Of a stretch of 64,000 bases of DNA, positions 7,155-15,027 are shown piece by piece. Source of the stretch: Streptomyces natalensis ATCC 27448. GTDB lineage: Bacteria; Actinomycetota; Actinomycetes; Streptomycetales; Streptomycetaceae. Under the pieces are notes generated by a model. That model did not search any database. It saw only the letters and a list, made by a program, of their open reading frames with translations, and had not been told where the DNA came from. Numbering within the stretch: position 1 is the first letter of the stretch; every line of letters starts with the position of its first letter. The stretch is taken from the NCBI RefSeq assembly GCF_000935125.1, contig NZ_JRKI01000063.1, positions 62,001 to 126,000 of the forward strand, given 5' to 3'. Both the position numbers and the translations under genes were made by a program.

Positions 7155-8009
7155 ATGCCCGCACGCAAGGACGTTGACGGCTCAGCGAGTGTCCCCGCCT
7201 TCTACGGCTCCGAGTTGCGCTGGAAACGGGAAAAGGCGGGCCTCACCCTCCAGGCGGTCTCCGAGGGCATCTACTACTCGCCGAGCTACCTCAGCGAGAT
7301 CGAACGCGGACAGCGGCGCATGCCACTGGACATGGCTATCCATGTGGACCAGGTGCTGAAGACCGACGGCTTCTTCGAGCGGCGCTGCGGGGACGTACGG
7401 AAGGCGCGACTAGCCGGGCACGCCGGGTACTTCGAGCGGGTTCTGGAGGCGGAGAAGCACGCGGAGTCCGTCGAGGAGTGGTGTCCCGCCCTCATCCCGG
7501 GCCTGCTCCAGACCGCTGCATACGCACGGGCGCTGGTTCTGGCGGCGCACCCGCATGCCTCCGATGAGGAGGTGGACGAGAAGGTCAACGCACGGTTGGC
7601 GCGGGCCCGCCTCTTCGAGGGCGACCACAAGGCCCCTGAGTACTGGGCGATTCTGCATGAGTCCCTGCTTCGTCACCCGATCCTCCCGCCCGCGGAAATG
7701 GCGGAACAGCTGGAGCACATCGCGGGGTTGGTACGACGGCGACGGATCGTTCCACAGGTCATGCCGATGAACAGCGGGGCGTTCCCGTTGATTCTCGGCA
7801 CGGTCACGATCATGGCCTTTCCTGACGCGCCACCCCTGGTCTATACGGAGTCCTCGTACAGCGGCGTCACCATCGACGATCCGGCGCTCGTGAAGAAGTA
7901 CCGCAAGGCATACGATCGGCTGAGGGCCGCCGCACTGCCGCCTGAGGCGTCCCTGGCCATGATCGAGGCAGCGGCAGAGGACTATCGAAATGGCAAGCAG
8001 ACAGCGTGA
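7155..8009 (+). CDS. XRE-family regulator with DUF5753 domain
   Basis: The protein has 284 residues. The N-terminal HTH (about 14-70: LRWKREKAGLTLQAVS, SYLSEIERGQRRMP) is followed by the DUF5753 domain seen in WhiJ-like Streptomyces regulators, with EEWCPALIPGLLQTAAYARALV, the middle PQVMPMNSGA segment and the C-terminal VYTESSYSG segment. ATG 7155 lies only just after a weak GGAACGGTG. The following DUF397 gene overlaps its end by 20 bases, so the two are translated together. Such pairs act in developmental and antibiotic regulation in known cases. The target of this copy is unknown. Confidence 0.9.
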   Translation: MPARKDVDGSASVPAFYGSELRWKREKAGLTLQAVSEGIYYSPSYLSEIERGQRRMPLDMAIHVDQVLKTDGFFERRCGDVRKARLAGHAGYFERVLEAEKHAESVEEWCPALIPGLLQTAAYARALVLAAHPHASDEEVDEKVNARLARARLFEGDHKAPEYWAILHESLLRHPILPPAEMAEQLEHIAGLVRRRRIVPQVMPMNSGAFPLILGTVTIMAFPDAPPLVYTESSYSGVTIDDPALVKKYRKAYDRLRAAALPPEASLAMIEAAAEDYRNGKQTA

Positions 8010-8286
8010 CTTGAGCGCAGCCATATGGCGTAAGAGCAGCTACAGCAACGGGGACGGCGGTAACTGCGTGGAGGTCGCAATGGACTTCCCCGGCGCCGCC
8101 CACTGGCGCAAGAGCAGCCACAGCAACGGCGACGGCGGCGACTGCATCGAGGTCGCCGACAACCTCCCCGGCCTCGTCCCCGTACGCGACACCAAAACCG
8201 CCCCCAACGGCCCGACGGTCATCATCCCGGCCGCCGCCTGGACCCGCTTCGTCACGGCCGTCAAAGACGACGCGTTCCGCGCCTAA
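7990..8286 (+). CDS. DUF397 protein with duplicated N-terminal motif
   Basis: The product has 98 residues, longer than the usual 60-75 of DUF397 proteins. The signature appears twice in tandem: WRKSSYSNGDGGNCVEVA at about residue 13 and WRKSSHSNGDGGDCIEVA at about residue 39. Only the second copy runs into the C-terminal VPVRDTK and AAWTRFVTAVK parts. The DNA repeats with a period of 78 bp. DUF397 proteins partner with the XRE/DUF5753 protein encoded just upstream; the 20-bp overlap supports a joint product. Confidence 0.88.
   Translation: MASRQRDLSAAIWRKSSYSNGDGGNCVEVAMDFPGAAHWRKSSHSNGDGGDCIEVADNLPGLVPVRDTKTAPNGPTVIIPAAAWTRFVTAVKDDAFRA
8026..8181 (+). repeat. 78-bp in-frame tandem duplication within the DUF397 gene
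   Basis: Bases 8026-8103 and 8104-8181 each begin TGGCG(T/C)AAGAGCAGC and encode a 26-residue unit. Differences are spread over the unit and mostly synonymous early on, so the duplication is not brand new. Confidence 0.85.
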
Positions 8287-8290
8287 TGCC

Positions 8291-8587
8291 ATGCTCGACA
8301 TGCCCGAAACGGCCGAGCACTACGACGTGGAGCTCGACTTTTCGGAGGCCGACACGGGGGCACCGGGCCCGGGGGAGACGAAGCGGACCTGCGTCGCCAC
8401 CGTGTCGGTCTTCCGGGACCCGGCCGACGGGCTCCGGCCGGGTCTGAACCACCAGTCGTTCTACGAGTTTTCCCGTCGGCTCAATACGACGGCTCTCGGA
8501 ATGCAGATCTGCTGCGACGACGTGCACATCGACCAGCTGCGCGCCGAGGCCACGGCCCTGCTCGCGGCCCTCGGCGACGGCGTCTGA
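8291..8587 (+). CDS. Hypothetical protein (98 aa)
   Basis: An acidic protein of 98 residues with no recognised family. It has an alternating strand pattern in the first half (HYDVELDFSE, RTCVATVSVFRD) and a helical C-terminus (IDQLRAEATALLAALG). A QICCDDVHI segment has two adjacent cysteines. It begins four bases after the DUF397 stop and may belong to the same transcript. Codon use is normal for the region. Confidence 0.55.
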   Translation: MLDMPETAEHYDVELDFSEADTGAPGPGETKRTCVATVSVFRDPADGLRPGLNHQSFYEFSRRLNTTALGMQICCDDVHIDQLRAEATALLAALGDGV

Positions 8588-8635
8588 GTCCCATCACCCC
8601 CAGGCCGGGGGAGTAGTTGCGGAGGCCGGGCGCGT

Positions 8636-10063
8636 TCAGCCGGCGGCGGCGCCGAACCACTTCGGCAGCTCGCCGAGCAGTTCCTGCTGGTCTGCGCCGA
8701 CCCACGCCACGTGGCCGTCCGGTCGTAGCAGCACCGCGGGTACGTCCAGTTCCTCGCTGACATCGGCGACGTGGTCGACCCGGTCCGCCCAGCCCGCCAC
8801 CGAGAGTTGGCCGGTCTGATCCAGCAGCAGGCCGCGTCCGGCGCGCATCAGCTCGTAGAGGCGGCCGCGCTTCAGCTGCACGTCCCGCATCCGTCGGCCG
8901 AGCAGGTCATGCCCCTCGCCGAAGTCGTAGCGGACACTGATCGCGGTGATCTTCTCGATCAGGTAGCGGTTCACCTCCTCGAAGTCCATCAGCTCTTCCA
9001 CCAGCCGGCGCACCGCCTGGGGCCCCGGCTCCGTGGACATCAGCTGCATCTGGGCGCGCGTGTGGTCCAGCACGGCGGTGGCCACCGGGTGGCGCTCGGC
9101 CTCGTAGCTGTCCAGCAGCCCCTCCGGTGCCCAGCCGGCGACCTCGGCGGCCAGTTTCCAGCCGAGGTTGAACGCGTCCTGGATGCCGAGGTTGAGGCCC
9201 TGCCCGCCGGTCGGCGGGTGGACGTGCGCGGCGTCGCCGGCCAGTAGCACCCGGCCGACGCGGTAGCGCTCGGCCTGCCGGGTGGCGTCGCCGAAGCGGG
9301 ACAGCCAGCGCGGCGAGTGCACGCCGAAGTCGGTGCCCGCGGTCGCCCGCAGCTGCTGCTTGAACTCCTCGAACGTGGGCGGGACCGTGCGGTCCTCGGC
9401 CACCCCCTCGGCGGGCACGACGACGCGGTACACCCCCTCCCCGAAGGGCCCGAAGCCGAACCGCTTCTGCGTCTTGCGGACTTCGGTCATCACGGCGGTC
9501 AGCGTCTCCTGGTCCACGCCGACCTCCATCTCGCCGAGCAGCGTCTCGACCCTGCTGGGCTCCCCGGGGAAGCCGACGCCCAGCAGCTTGCGCACCGTGC
9601 TGCGGCCGCCGTCGCAGCCGACGAGGTAGCGCGAGCGCAGCTGCGTGCCCTCTGCCAGCTCGACGGTCACCCCGTCCTCGTCCTGGCTCAGCCCGGCCAG
9701 TTCGCAGCCGCTGCGGATCTCGGCGCCGAGCTCGGTGGCGTGCTCGGACAGCAGGCGGGCGGTGACGGGCTGCGGGATGCCGAGGACGTACCCGTGGGCG
9801 CTGTCCAGCCGGTCGGGCCAGGGCTTGTCGATGCCGGCGATGAAACCGCCGACCCGGTACTGCTTGCCGAGCGCGAGGAAGTTCTCCAGCAGACCGCGCT
9901 GGTCCATCACCTCGATGCTGCGCACGTGCAGGCCGAGTGCGCGGACGACCCTGGTCGGCTCCGGCTCCTTCTCCAGCACGAGCACGTGCACACCGTGCAG
10001 CCGCAGCTCGGCGGCGAGCATCAAGCCGGTCGGTCCACCGCCGGCAATGATCACGTCGATCAT
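8636..10063 (-). CDS. rox: Rifampicin monooxygenase
   Basis: The product of 475 residues is a class A flavoprotein monooxygenase. It shows the FAD-binding GGGPTG (residues 8-13), the DG motif CDGGRSTVR (150-158) and the GD motif GDAAHVHPP (276-284). From memory, segments such as EKEPEPTRVVRALG and FGDATRQAERYRVGRVLLAG are nearly those of Streptomyces Rox, which hydroxylates the rifamycin naphthoquinone and leads to opening of the ansa chain. ATG 10063 is chosen: GGGGG lies seven bases upstream and the protein then starts MIDVII as in known Rox; an in-frame ATG exists at 10075. The rifamycin-associated element lies about 60 bases upstream, which supports the assignment independently. Confidence 0.93.
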   Translation of the reverse strand: MIDVIIAGGGPTGLMLAAELRLHGVHVLVLEKEPEPTRVVRALGLHVRSIEVMDQRGLLENFLALGKQYRVGGFIAGIDKPWPDRLDSAHGYVLGIPQPVTARLLSEHATELGAEIRSGCELAGLSQDEDGVTVELAEGTQLRSRYLVGCDGGRSTVRKLLGVGFPGEPSRVETLLGEMEVGVDQETLTAVMTEVRKTQKRFGFGPFGEGVYRVVVPAEGVAEDRTVPPTFEEFKQQLRATAGTDFGVHSPRWLSRFGDATRQAERYRVGRVLLAGDAAHVHPPTGGQGLNLGIQDAFNLGWKLAAEVAGWAPEGLLDSYEAERHPVATAVLDHTRAQMQLMSTEPGPQAVRRLVEELMDFEEVNRYLIEKITAISVRYDFGEGHDLLGRRMRDVQLKRGRLYELMRAGRGLLLDQTGQLSVAGWADRVDHVADVSEELDVPAVLLRPDGHVAWVGADQQELLGELPKWFGAAAG

Positions 10064-10122
10064 CACAACCCCCATGTATGTGCGCAGATTCTGGCGTCGG
10101 CCGGTGATTCTGCGGCACGACC

Positions 10123-10142
10123 GGGGCCTTGCCGCAAGCCCC
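10123..10142 (-). promoter_or_regulatory. Rifamycin-associated element (RAE)
   Basis: On the minus strand the 20 bases read GGGGCTTGCGGCAAGGCCCC, an imperfect inverted repeat. This matches the RAE known upstream of rifamycin-inactivating genes (rox, rph, arr and others) in actinomycetes and required for induction by rifamycins. It lies 60 bases before the rox start codon, in the same orientation. Confidence 0.88.
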
Positions 10143-10247
10143 CCAGTGCGCTATACGTTGAGAGTGGCAAGGAGTGGTCGAGTTCCTTGCCTTTGTTTTT
10201 GTCGGCGGTCGGTGGTTGGCGGCCGGCGGTGGTGCCCGTGGCCGGTG

Positions 10248-10281
10248 CCCGTGGTTGCCCGTTTCCCGTGGTTGCCCGTTT
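10248..10281. repeat. 17-bp perfect tandem duplication
   Basis: CCCGTGGTTGCCCGTTT occurs at 10248-10264 and again at 10265-10281, within a longer GT/GC-rich tract. Confidence 0.9.
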
Positions 10282-10395
10282 CTCGTTGTTCGAGGTACCG
10301 AGGGCGGGAATTCATACGGATGTCGGATGTCATTCAGGGCGCGCGGTGCCGTAGGCGCGGAAATGGCAATCGCGGGGACATGGCCCCAAAAAGGC

Positions 10396-10435
10396 AGGAG
10401 CCCCGTTCCCCGCCGAGGCGGGGAGTGGGGCTCCT
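10396..10435 (-). terminator. Terminator of the cold-shock gene
   Basis: AGGAGCCCC...CCCCGCC pairs with GGCGGGG...GGGGCTCCT around a short loop, with two mismatches in the middle of a 19-bp stem. It lies 49 bases after the minus-strand cold-shock stop codon. Confidence 0.75.
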
Positions 10436-10484
10436 TGGGTACTGCGTAAGAGTGACCAGGATTTATTCCGGGCCGGGCAACTTA

Positions 10485-10688
10485 CTACGCGGGGGTTACG
10501 TTCTCCGCCTGCGGACCCTTCGGGCCCTGCGTGACGTCGAAGGTGACCTGCTGGTTCTCCTCGAGGGAGCGGAAGCCAGCGGCGTTGATCGCGGAGTAGT
10601 GGACGAAGACATCCGGGCCGCCGCCGTCCTGGGCGATGAAGCCGAAGCCCTTTTCAGCGTTGAACCACTTGACGGTTCCGGTAGCCAT
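10485..10688 (-). CDS. cspA: Cold-shock protein, CspA family
   Basis: A 67-residue single cold-shock domain protein. RNP1 (KGFGFIAQ) and RNP2 (VFVHYSAI) are intact, as is the N-terminal TGTVKWFN. It binds single-stranded RNA and DNA and would act as an RNA chaperone. ATG 10688 is set by AAGGAGG seven bases upstream; the longer open frame is not used. Several csp paralogues exist in Streptomyces, so the symbol is generic. The leader contains a terminator-like hairpin (10750-10781), which suggests control by transcript folding. Confidence 0.92.
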   Translation of the reverse strand: MATGTVKWFNAEKGFGFIAQDGGGPDVFVHYSAINAAGFRSLEENQQVTFDVTQGPKGPQAENVTPA

Positions 10689-10749
10689 AAGCCCTCCTTG
10701 GGCCAAAGGGTTGCCCTGCTCCAGAACCTGCAAACAAGTCTGAAAACTA

Positions 10750-10781
10750 CAAAAGCCTGCGGGTTACATGCTCCGCAGGCT
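10750..10781 (-). promoter_or_regulatory. Attenuator-like hairpin in the cold-shock gene leader
   Basis: In the minus-strand RNA, AGCCTGCGG and CCGCAGGCT form a perfect 9-bp stem with a 10-nt loop, followed directly by UUUUGUAGUUUUC. It lies about 65 bases upstream of the start codon. No minus-strand gene lies upstream that it could terminate, so it is most likely part of the csp leader. Confidence 0.6.
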
Positions 10782-10971
10782 CTGTACTGCAAGGGAAACC
10801 AAACTGCAACTTGCGATGAGCGTAGCACGGTGCGCTCATGAGGTGGAAGAGCCAAAGATCACGTTTACTCGGGGCGGGTGAGAGGCATACGCGGACGCGT
10901 GCCCGGCACTCGTACGGCCGCTGCGCGGCCCCGCCGCATTGCTTCAGGGGGCACGGGTCTAGCCTCCGCAT

Positions 10972-11871
10972 GTGGACAATTCAACCTTTGGAGACGCACC
11001 CGCAGGCGCTCCGGCCGACCACCGTCGCAGCCGGCCCCGGGTGGGCCACATCCAGTTCCTGAACTGCCTGCCCCTCTACTGGGGCCTGGCGCGTACGGGC
11101 ACGCTGCTCGATCTGGACCTCAGCAAGGACACGCCGGAGAAGCTGAGCGAGCAGCTGATCCGCGGTGAGCTCGATATCGCACCGGTGACCCTGGTGGAGT
11201 TCCTGCGGGCGGCGGACGATCTTGTGGCGTTCCCGGACCTGGCGGTCGGCTGCGACGGGCCCGTGATGTCCTGCGTGATCGTCTCGCAGAAGCCGCTGGA
11301 GCAGCTGGACGGCGCCCGGGTCGCCCTCGGGTCGACCTCTCGGACCTCCGTACGGCTGGCCCAGCTGCTGCTGGCGGAGAAGATCGGCGTGCAGCCCGAG
11401 TACTACAGCTGCCCGCCGGACCTCGGGCTGATGATGCAGGAGGCGGACGCCGCGGTGCTGATCGGCGACGCCGCGCTGCGCGCCAATCTGCACGACGGGC
11501 CCAAGCTCGGCCTGGAGGTGCACGACCTCGGGCAGATGTGGAAGGACTGGACGGGTCTGCCGTTCGTCTTCGCCGTATGGGCGACCCGGCGCGATTACCT
11601 GGAGCGCGAGCCGCTGGTCGTCGAGAAGGTCCACGAGGCGTTTCTGGCCTCCCGCGATCTGTCGCTGGAGGAGGTCACCAAGGTCGCGGAGCAGGCGGCG
11701 CGCTGGGAGACGTTCGACGAGGCGGTGCTGGAGCGGTACTTCACCACGCTGGACTTCCGCTTCGGGGCCGAGCAGCTCCGCGGCGTCACGGAATTCGCCC
11801 GCCGGGTCGGGCCGACGACCGGTTTCCCGGCCGATGTGAAGGTGGACCTGCTGGGGGCGGCGAGGGGCTAG
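10972..11871 (+). CDS. mqnA: Chorismate dehydratase, menaquinone (futalosine) pathway
   Basis: MqnA converts chorismate to 3-enolpyruvyl-benzoate, the first step of the futalosine route to menaquinone. The 299 residues have the periplasmic-binding-like fold of the MqnA/MqnD family: VGHIQFLNCLPLYWGL near residue 24, ELDIAPVTLVEFL near 65, the LGSTSRTS substrate loop near 122 and DLGQMWKDWTGLPFVFAVW near 188. GTG 10972 leaves a short variable N-terminus; a GTG nearer VGHIQ is possible. The kinase and mqnC follow on the same strand. Confidence 0.93.
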   Translation: MDNSTFGDAPAGAPADHRRSRPRVGHIQFLNCLPLYWGLARTGTLLDLDLSKDTPEKLSEQLIRGELDIAPVTLVEFLRAADDLVAFPDLAVGCDGPVMSCVIVSQKPLEQLDGARVALGSTSRTSVRLAQLLLAEKIGVQPEYYSCPPDLGLMMQEADAAVLIGDAALRANLHDGPKLGLEVHDLGQMWKDWTGLPFVFAVWATRRDYLEREPLVVEKVHEAFLASRDLSLEEVTKVAEQAARWETFDEAVLERYFTTLDFRFGAEQLRGVTEFARRVGPTTGFPADVKVDLLGAARG

Positions 11872-12024
11872 GACCCGTCTCCAGATGTGAGCGCGGCCGT
11901 GACGGCCCTAGGCCCCGGCGGTGCGGACAATGGGGCGGGTTCCCGGCGCTGCGTCGGGCGCGGGCCCTAAGGTGATGTGCGGTGTGTGGGGGCCGTACGA
12001 GGGCCTTACGAGGGGGAGGCAGTC

Positions 12025-13686
12025 ATGGAGCCGCTGGCCGGTGACGACCCACGGGTCCTGGGGGGATACCGGCTGCTGGGCCGGCTCGGTGCTGGTGGCA
12101 TGGGGCGGGTCTATCTGGGGCGCAGTGCGGGCGGCCGTACGGTGGCGGTGAAGATCGTCCATGCGCAGCTCGCGGCCGACGACGAGTTCCGGGCGCGGTT
12201 CCGGCGGGAGATCGAGTCGGCGCGGCGGGTGGGCGGCGCCTGGACCGCGCCCGTTCTGGACGCCGATCCGGACGCGTCCGTTCCGTGGGTCGCCACGGGG
12301 TACGTCGCCGGACCCTCGCTCGCCCAGGCCGTCGCCGATGTCGGTCCGCTGGCCGAGCATTCCGTACGGGCCCTGGGCGCCGGGCTGGCCGAGGCGCTGG
12401 CCGCCGTGCACGGGCTGGGGCTCGTCCACCGGGACGTCAAACCGTCGAATGTGATGCTGACGCTGGACGGTCCGCTGCTGATCGACTTCGGGATCGCGCG
12501 GGCGATGGCGGGGACGGTCTCGCTGACGTCCACAGGGGTCTCGGTCGGATCGCCCGGCTATATGGCGCCCGAGCAGATCGTGGGGACGGGGGCGGCGGGG
12601 GCCGCGGACGTCTTCTCGCTGGGGGCGGTGCTGGCGTTCGCGGCGACCGGGGTCAGTCCGTTCGCGGGGGACTCGTCGGCCGCGCTGCTCTACAAGGTGG
12701 TGCACGAGGAGCCGGTGCTGGGGCCGCAACTCGTGGGTGAGGTACGGGAGTTGGTGGCCGCCTGTCTTGCCAAGGACCCGGCCGGGCGGCCCGCTCCGGC
12801 CGAGCTCGCGGCGCGGCTCGCGGGGGAGGCGAGCGGCGGGGCCGCGGGGCTGGTGCGGGCCGGGTGGCTGCCGGGGGCCGTGGTGGAGCAGGTGAGCCGG
12901 CGGGCGGTGGAGCTGCTGAGTCTGGAGGGGGACGTGGGTGGGGGTGGGGCCACGCCGCCTCCTCCCCGGGGTGAGTTCCCCTCCGGGCTGGTGCCGTTCG
13001 ACACCGAGGTGTCCGGGGCGGCCTTCGGTGCGCCCGCTCGGCCGGAGGGGCCGCCGTCGGCTCCCTGGCCGGTGGCCGGGGTGGCGGCGGCCGAGGCGCC
13101 GACCGCGGACGCCGCCCCCAAGGAGCGGCGGGTCGCGCTCACCGGGGCGGTCGGCGGCAAGGAGCGGCCGCGCCGGGTGAGCTGCACGCTGGTGCTGTCG
13201 GTGGCCGGTGCGCTGGCCGTCGCGACGACCGCGGCCGTGTTCTTCCGGCTGCTGCCGGGCGGGCCCGGCGGAGGGGACACGGCGGCCGAGCCGCCGCCCG
13301 GCAGCGCGGCGACCACGCCCGGGGACGGGTCCACCGGGCCCACCGTCGCCAAGCGCTTCCTCGGCACCTGGACCGGCAGCGTCACCACGGCCCGGGGAAT
13401 GGGCAACGGCTCGATGACCAGCGTGATCAAGCCGGGCGGCAAGGGCGATTACGTCATCCACACCACCTACGACGTGGTGGTGGTCCAGTGCGAGGCCAAG
13501 GCGAAGCTGGTGTCGGCCACGCCGAACCGGCTGGTGCTGCGGGAGCGGCCCGACGGGAAGCAGGGGTTCGGCTGCACGGGGAACACGACCCAGGTGACGT
13601 ACACCTTCCGCAAGGACGGCACGATCGCGTTCACGTCGGACGACAGTGCGGGCGGCACCCCGACGTCGACGCTCACCAGGCGCTGA
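12025..13686 (+). CDS. Membrane-anchored Ser/Thr protein kinase
   Basis: The protein of 553 residues has an N-terminal Hanks-type kinase domain: glycine loop RLGAGGMG (20-27), VAVK lysine 43, catalytic VHRDVKPSN (about 134-142), metal-binding DFG (154-156) and YMAPEQ (about 178). After a Gly/Ala/Pro-rich linker comes one transmembrane helix (about 388-412) and an outer domain of about 140 residues with two cysteines (VQCEAK, FGCTGN). No PASTA repeats are present. ATG 12025 follows GGGGGAGG. It sits between mqnA and mqnC, an arrangement seen in other Streptomyces; whether it controls quinone synthesis is not known. Confidence 0.92.
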   Translation: MEPLAGDDPRVLGGYRLLGRLGAGGMGRVYLGRSAGGRTVAVKIVHAQLAADDEFRARFRREIESARRVGGAWTAPVLDADPDASVPWVATGYVAGPSLAQAVADVGPLAEHSVRALGAGLAEALAAVHGLGLVHRDVKPSNVMLTLDGPLLIDFGIARAMAGTVSLTSTGVSVGSPGYMAPEQIVGTGAAGAADVFSLGAVLAFAATGVSPFAGDSSAALLYKVVHEEPVLGPQLVGEVRELVAACLAKDPAGRPAPAELAARLAGEASGGAAGLVRAGWLPGAVVEQVSRRAVELLSLEGDVGGGGATPPPPRGEFPSGLVPFDTEVSGAAFGAPARPEGPPSAPWPVAGVAAAEAPTADAAPKERRVALTGAVGGKERPRRVSCTLVLSVAGALAVATTAAVFFRLLPGGPGGGDTAAEPPPGSAATTPGDGSTGPTVAKRFLGTWTGSVTTARGMGNGSMTSVIKPGGKGDYVIHTTYDVVVVQCEAKAKLVSATPNRLVLRERPDGKQGFGCTGNTTQVTYTFRKDGTIAFTSDDSAGGTPTSTLTRR

Positions 13687-13820
13687 CCGGACGGCCGGAA
13701 GGCCGGGGGGGCGCGGCCTCGGGTGCCGCCCGCGCGACCCCTGGACCGGCGGCCGAGGCCGTCAGACCCCTGACGTACGCTGGTTCGGTCGTTATGCCCG
13801 CCTCCGAAAGGGACGCCCCG

Positions 13821-15020
13821 GTGACCGAGAACGCCGACCTCCAGTCCGTACTCGACCGCGCCGCGCAGGGCGGCCGCATCACGCCGGAGGAGGCGCTCGA
13901 CCTCTACCGTTCCGCGCCGCTGCACGCGCTGGGCCAGGCCGCCGACGCCGTACGCCGCCGCCGTTACGCGGGCAGCGAGCACATCGCGACGTACATCATC
14001 GAGCGGAACATCAACTACACCAACGTGTGCGTGACGGCCTGCAAGTTCTGCGCCTTCTACGCCCCGCCGAAGGACACGGCCAAGGGCTGGACGCGCGACC
14101 TCGACGACATCCTGCGCCGCTGCGCGGAGACCGTCGAGCTGGGCGGCACCCAGATCATGTTCCAGGGCGGGCACCACCCGGACTACGGCGTCGAGTACTA
14201 CGAGAAGCACTTCGCGGCCATCAAGAAGGAGTTCCCGCAGCTGGTGATCCACTCGCTCGGCGCGTCCGAGGTGGAGCACATGGCGCGGATCTCCGGAGTG
14301 TCCGTGGAGGAGGCGATTTCGCGGATCCACGCTGCGGGCCTGGACTCCTTCGCGGGCGCCGGCGCCGAGCTGCTGCCCGCCCGGCCCCGTAAGGCCATTG
14401 CGCCGCTGAAGGAGTCCGGTGAGCGCTGGCTGGAGATCATGGAGGTGGCCCACCGGCTGGGGGTGGAGTCGACGTCCACGATGCTGATGGGCACGGGCGA
14501 GACCAACGCCGAGCGGATCGAGCATCTGCGGATGATCCGGGACGTCCAGGACCGCACCGGCGGCTTCCGGGCCTTCATTCCGTACACCTACCAGCCGGAG
14601 AACAACCATCTGAAGGGCCGTACGCAGGCCACCCTCTTCGAGTACCTGCGGATGATCGCCATCGCCCGGCTCTTCCTCGACAACGTCGCGCACATCCAGG
14701 GCTCGTGGCTGACCACCGGCAAGGAGGTCGGCCAGCTGTCGCTGCACTACGGCGCCGACGACCTGGGCTCGATCATGCTGGAGGAGAACGTCGTCTCCTC
14801 GGCGGGCGCCAAGCACCGCTCCAACCGGATGGAGATCATCGATCTGATCCGCAAGGCGGAACGGGTGCCGGCGCAGCGCGCGACGACGTACGAGCACCTG
14901 GTCGTGCACGACGACCCGGCCAACGACCCGGTGGACGACAAGGTCGTCTCGCATCTGTCGTCGACGGCCATCGAGGGCGGCACGGCGCATCCGGAGCTGA
15001 AGCTCATCGACGCCAAGTAG
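13821..15020 (+). CDS. mqnC: Cyclic dehypoxanthinyl futalosine synthase
   Basis: MqnC is a radical SAM enzyme that cyclises dehypoxanthinyl futalosine. The 399 residues carry the cluster motif CVTACKFC (Cys 70, 74, 77). Also visible are IERNINYTNVC, GGTQIMFQGGHHPDYG and the conserved FRAFIPYTYQPENNHL. GTG 13821 is preferred to ATG 13794 because AAAGGGA lies 8 bases before it. The next gene starts seven bases after the stop, so they are likely co-transcribed. Confidence 0.95.
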   Translation: MTENADLQSVLDRAAQGGRITPEEALDLYRSAPLHALGQAADAVRRRRYAGSEHIATYIIERNINYTNVCVTACKFCAFYAPPKDTAKGWTRDLDDILRRCAETVELGGTQIMFQGGHHPDYGVEYYEKHFAAIKKEFPQLVIHSLGASEVEHMARISGVSVEEAISRIHAAGLDSFAGAGAELLPARPRKAIAPLKESGERWLEIMEVAHRLGVESTSTMLMGTGETNAERIEHLRMIRDVQDRTGGFRAFIPYTYQPENNHLKGRTQATLFEYLRMIAIARLFLDNVAHIQGSWLTTGKEVGQLSLHYGADDLGSIMLEENVVSSAGAKHRSNRMEIIDLIRKAERVPAQRATTYEHLVVHDDPANDPVDDKVVSHLSSTAIEGGTAHPELKLIDAK

Positions 15021-15027
15021 GCGCGGG

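Larger units (their letters stand above)
10143..10484. other. Intergenic region between rox and the cold-shock gene
   Basis: This stretch holds a G/T-rich simple-repeat tract (about 10200-10290), a 17-bp tandem duplication, and the terminator of the cold-shock gene. No gene is supported; the short open frames here are repeat-driven. Confidence 0.6.

Noticed and set aside
8026..8181. A CRISPR-like repeat
   Set aside because: The two copies are one in-frame tandem duplication in the DUF397 gene, with no spacer structure.
10151..10333. A 60-residue minus-strand frame between rox and the cold-shock gene
   Set aside because: It is made of simple-repeat DNA (GT/GC tract and 17-bp duplication) and has no ribosome-binding site.
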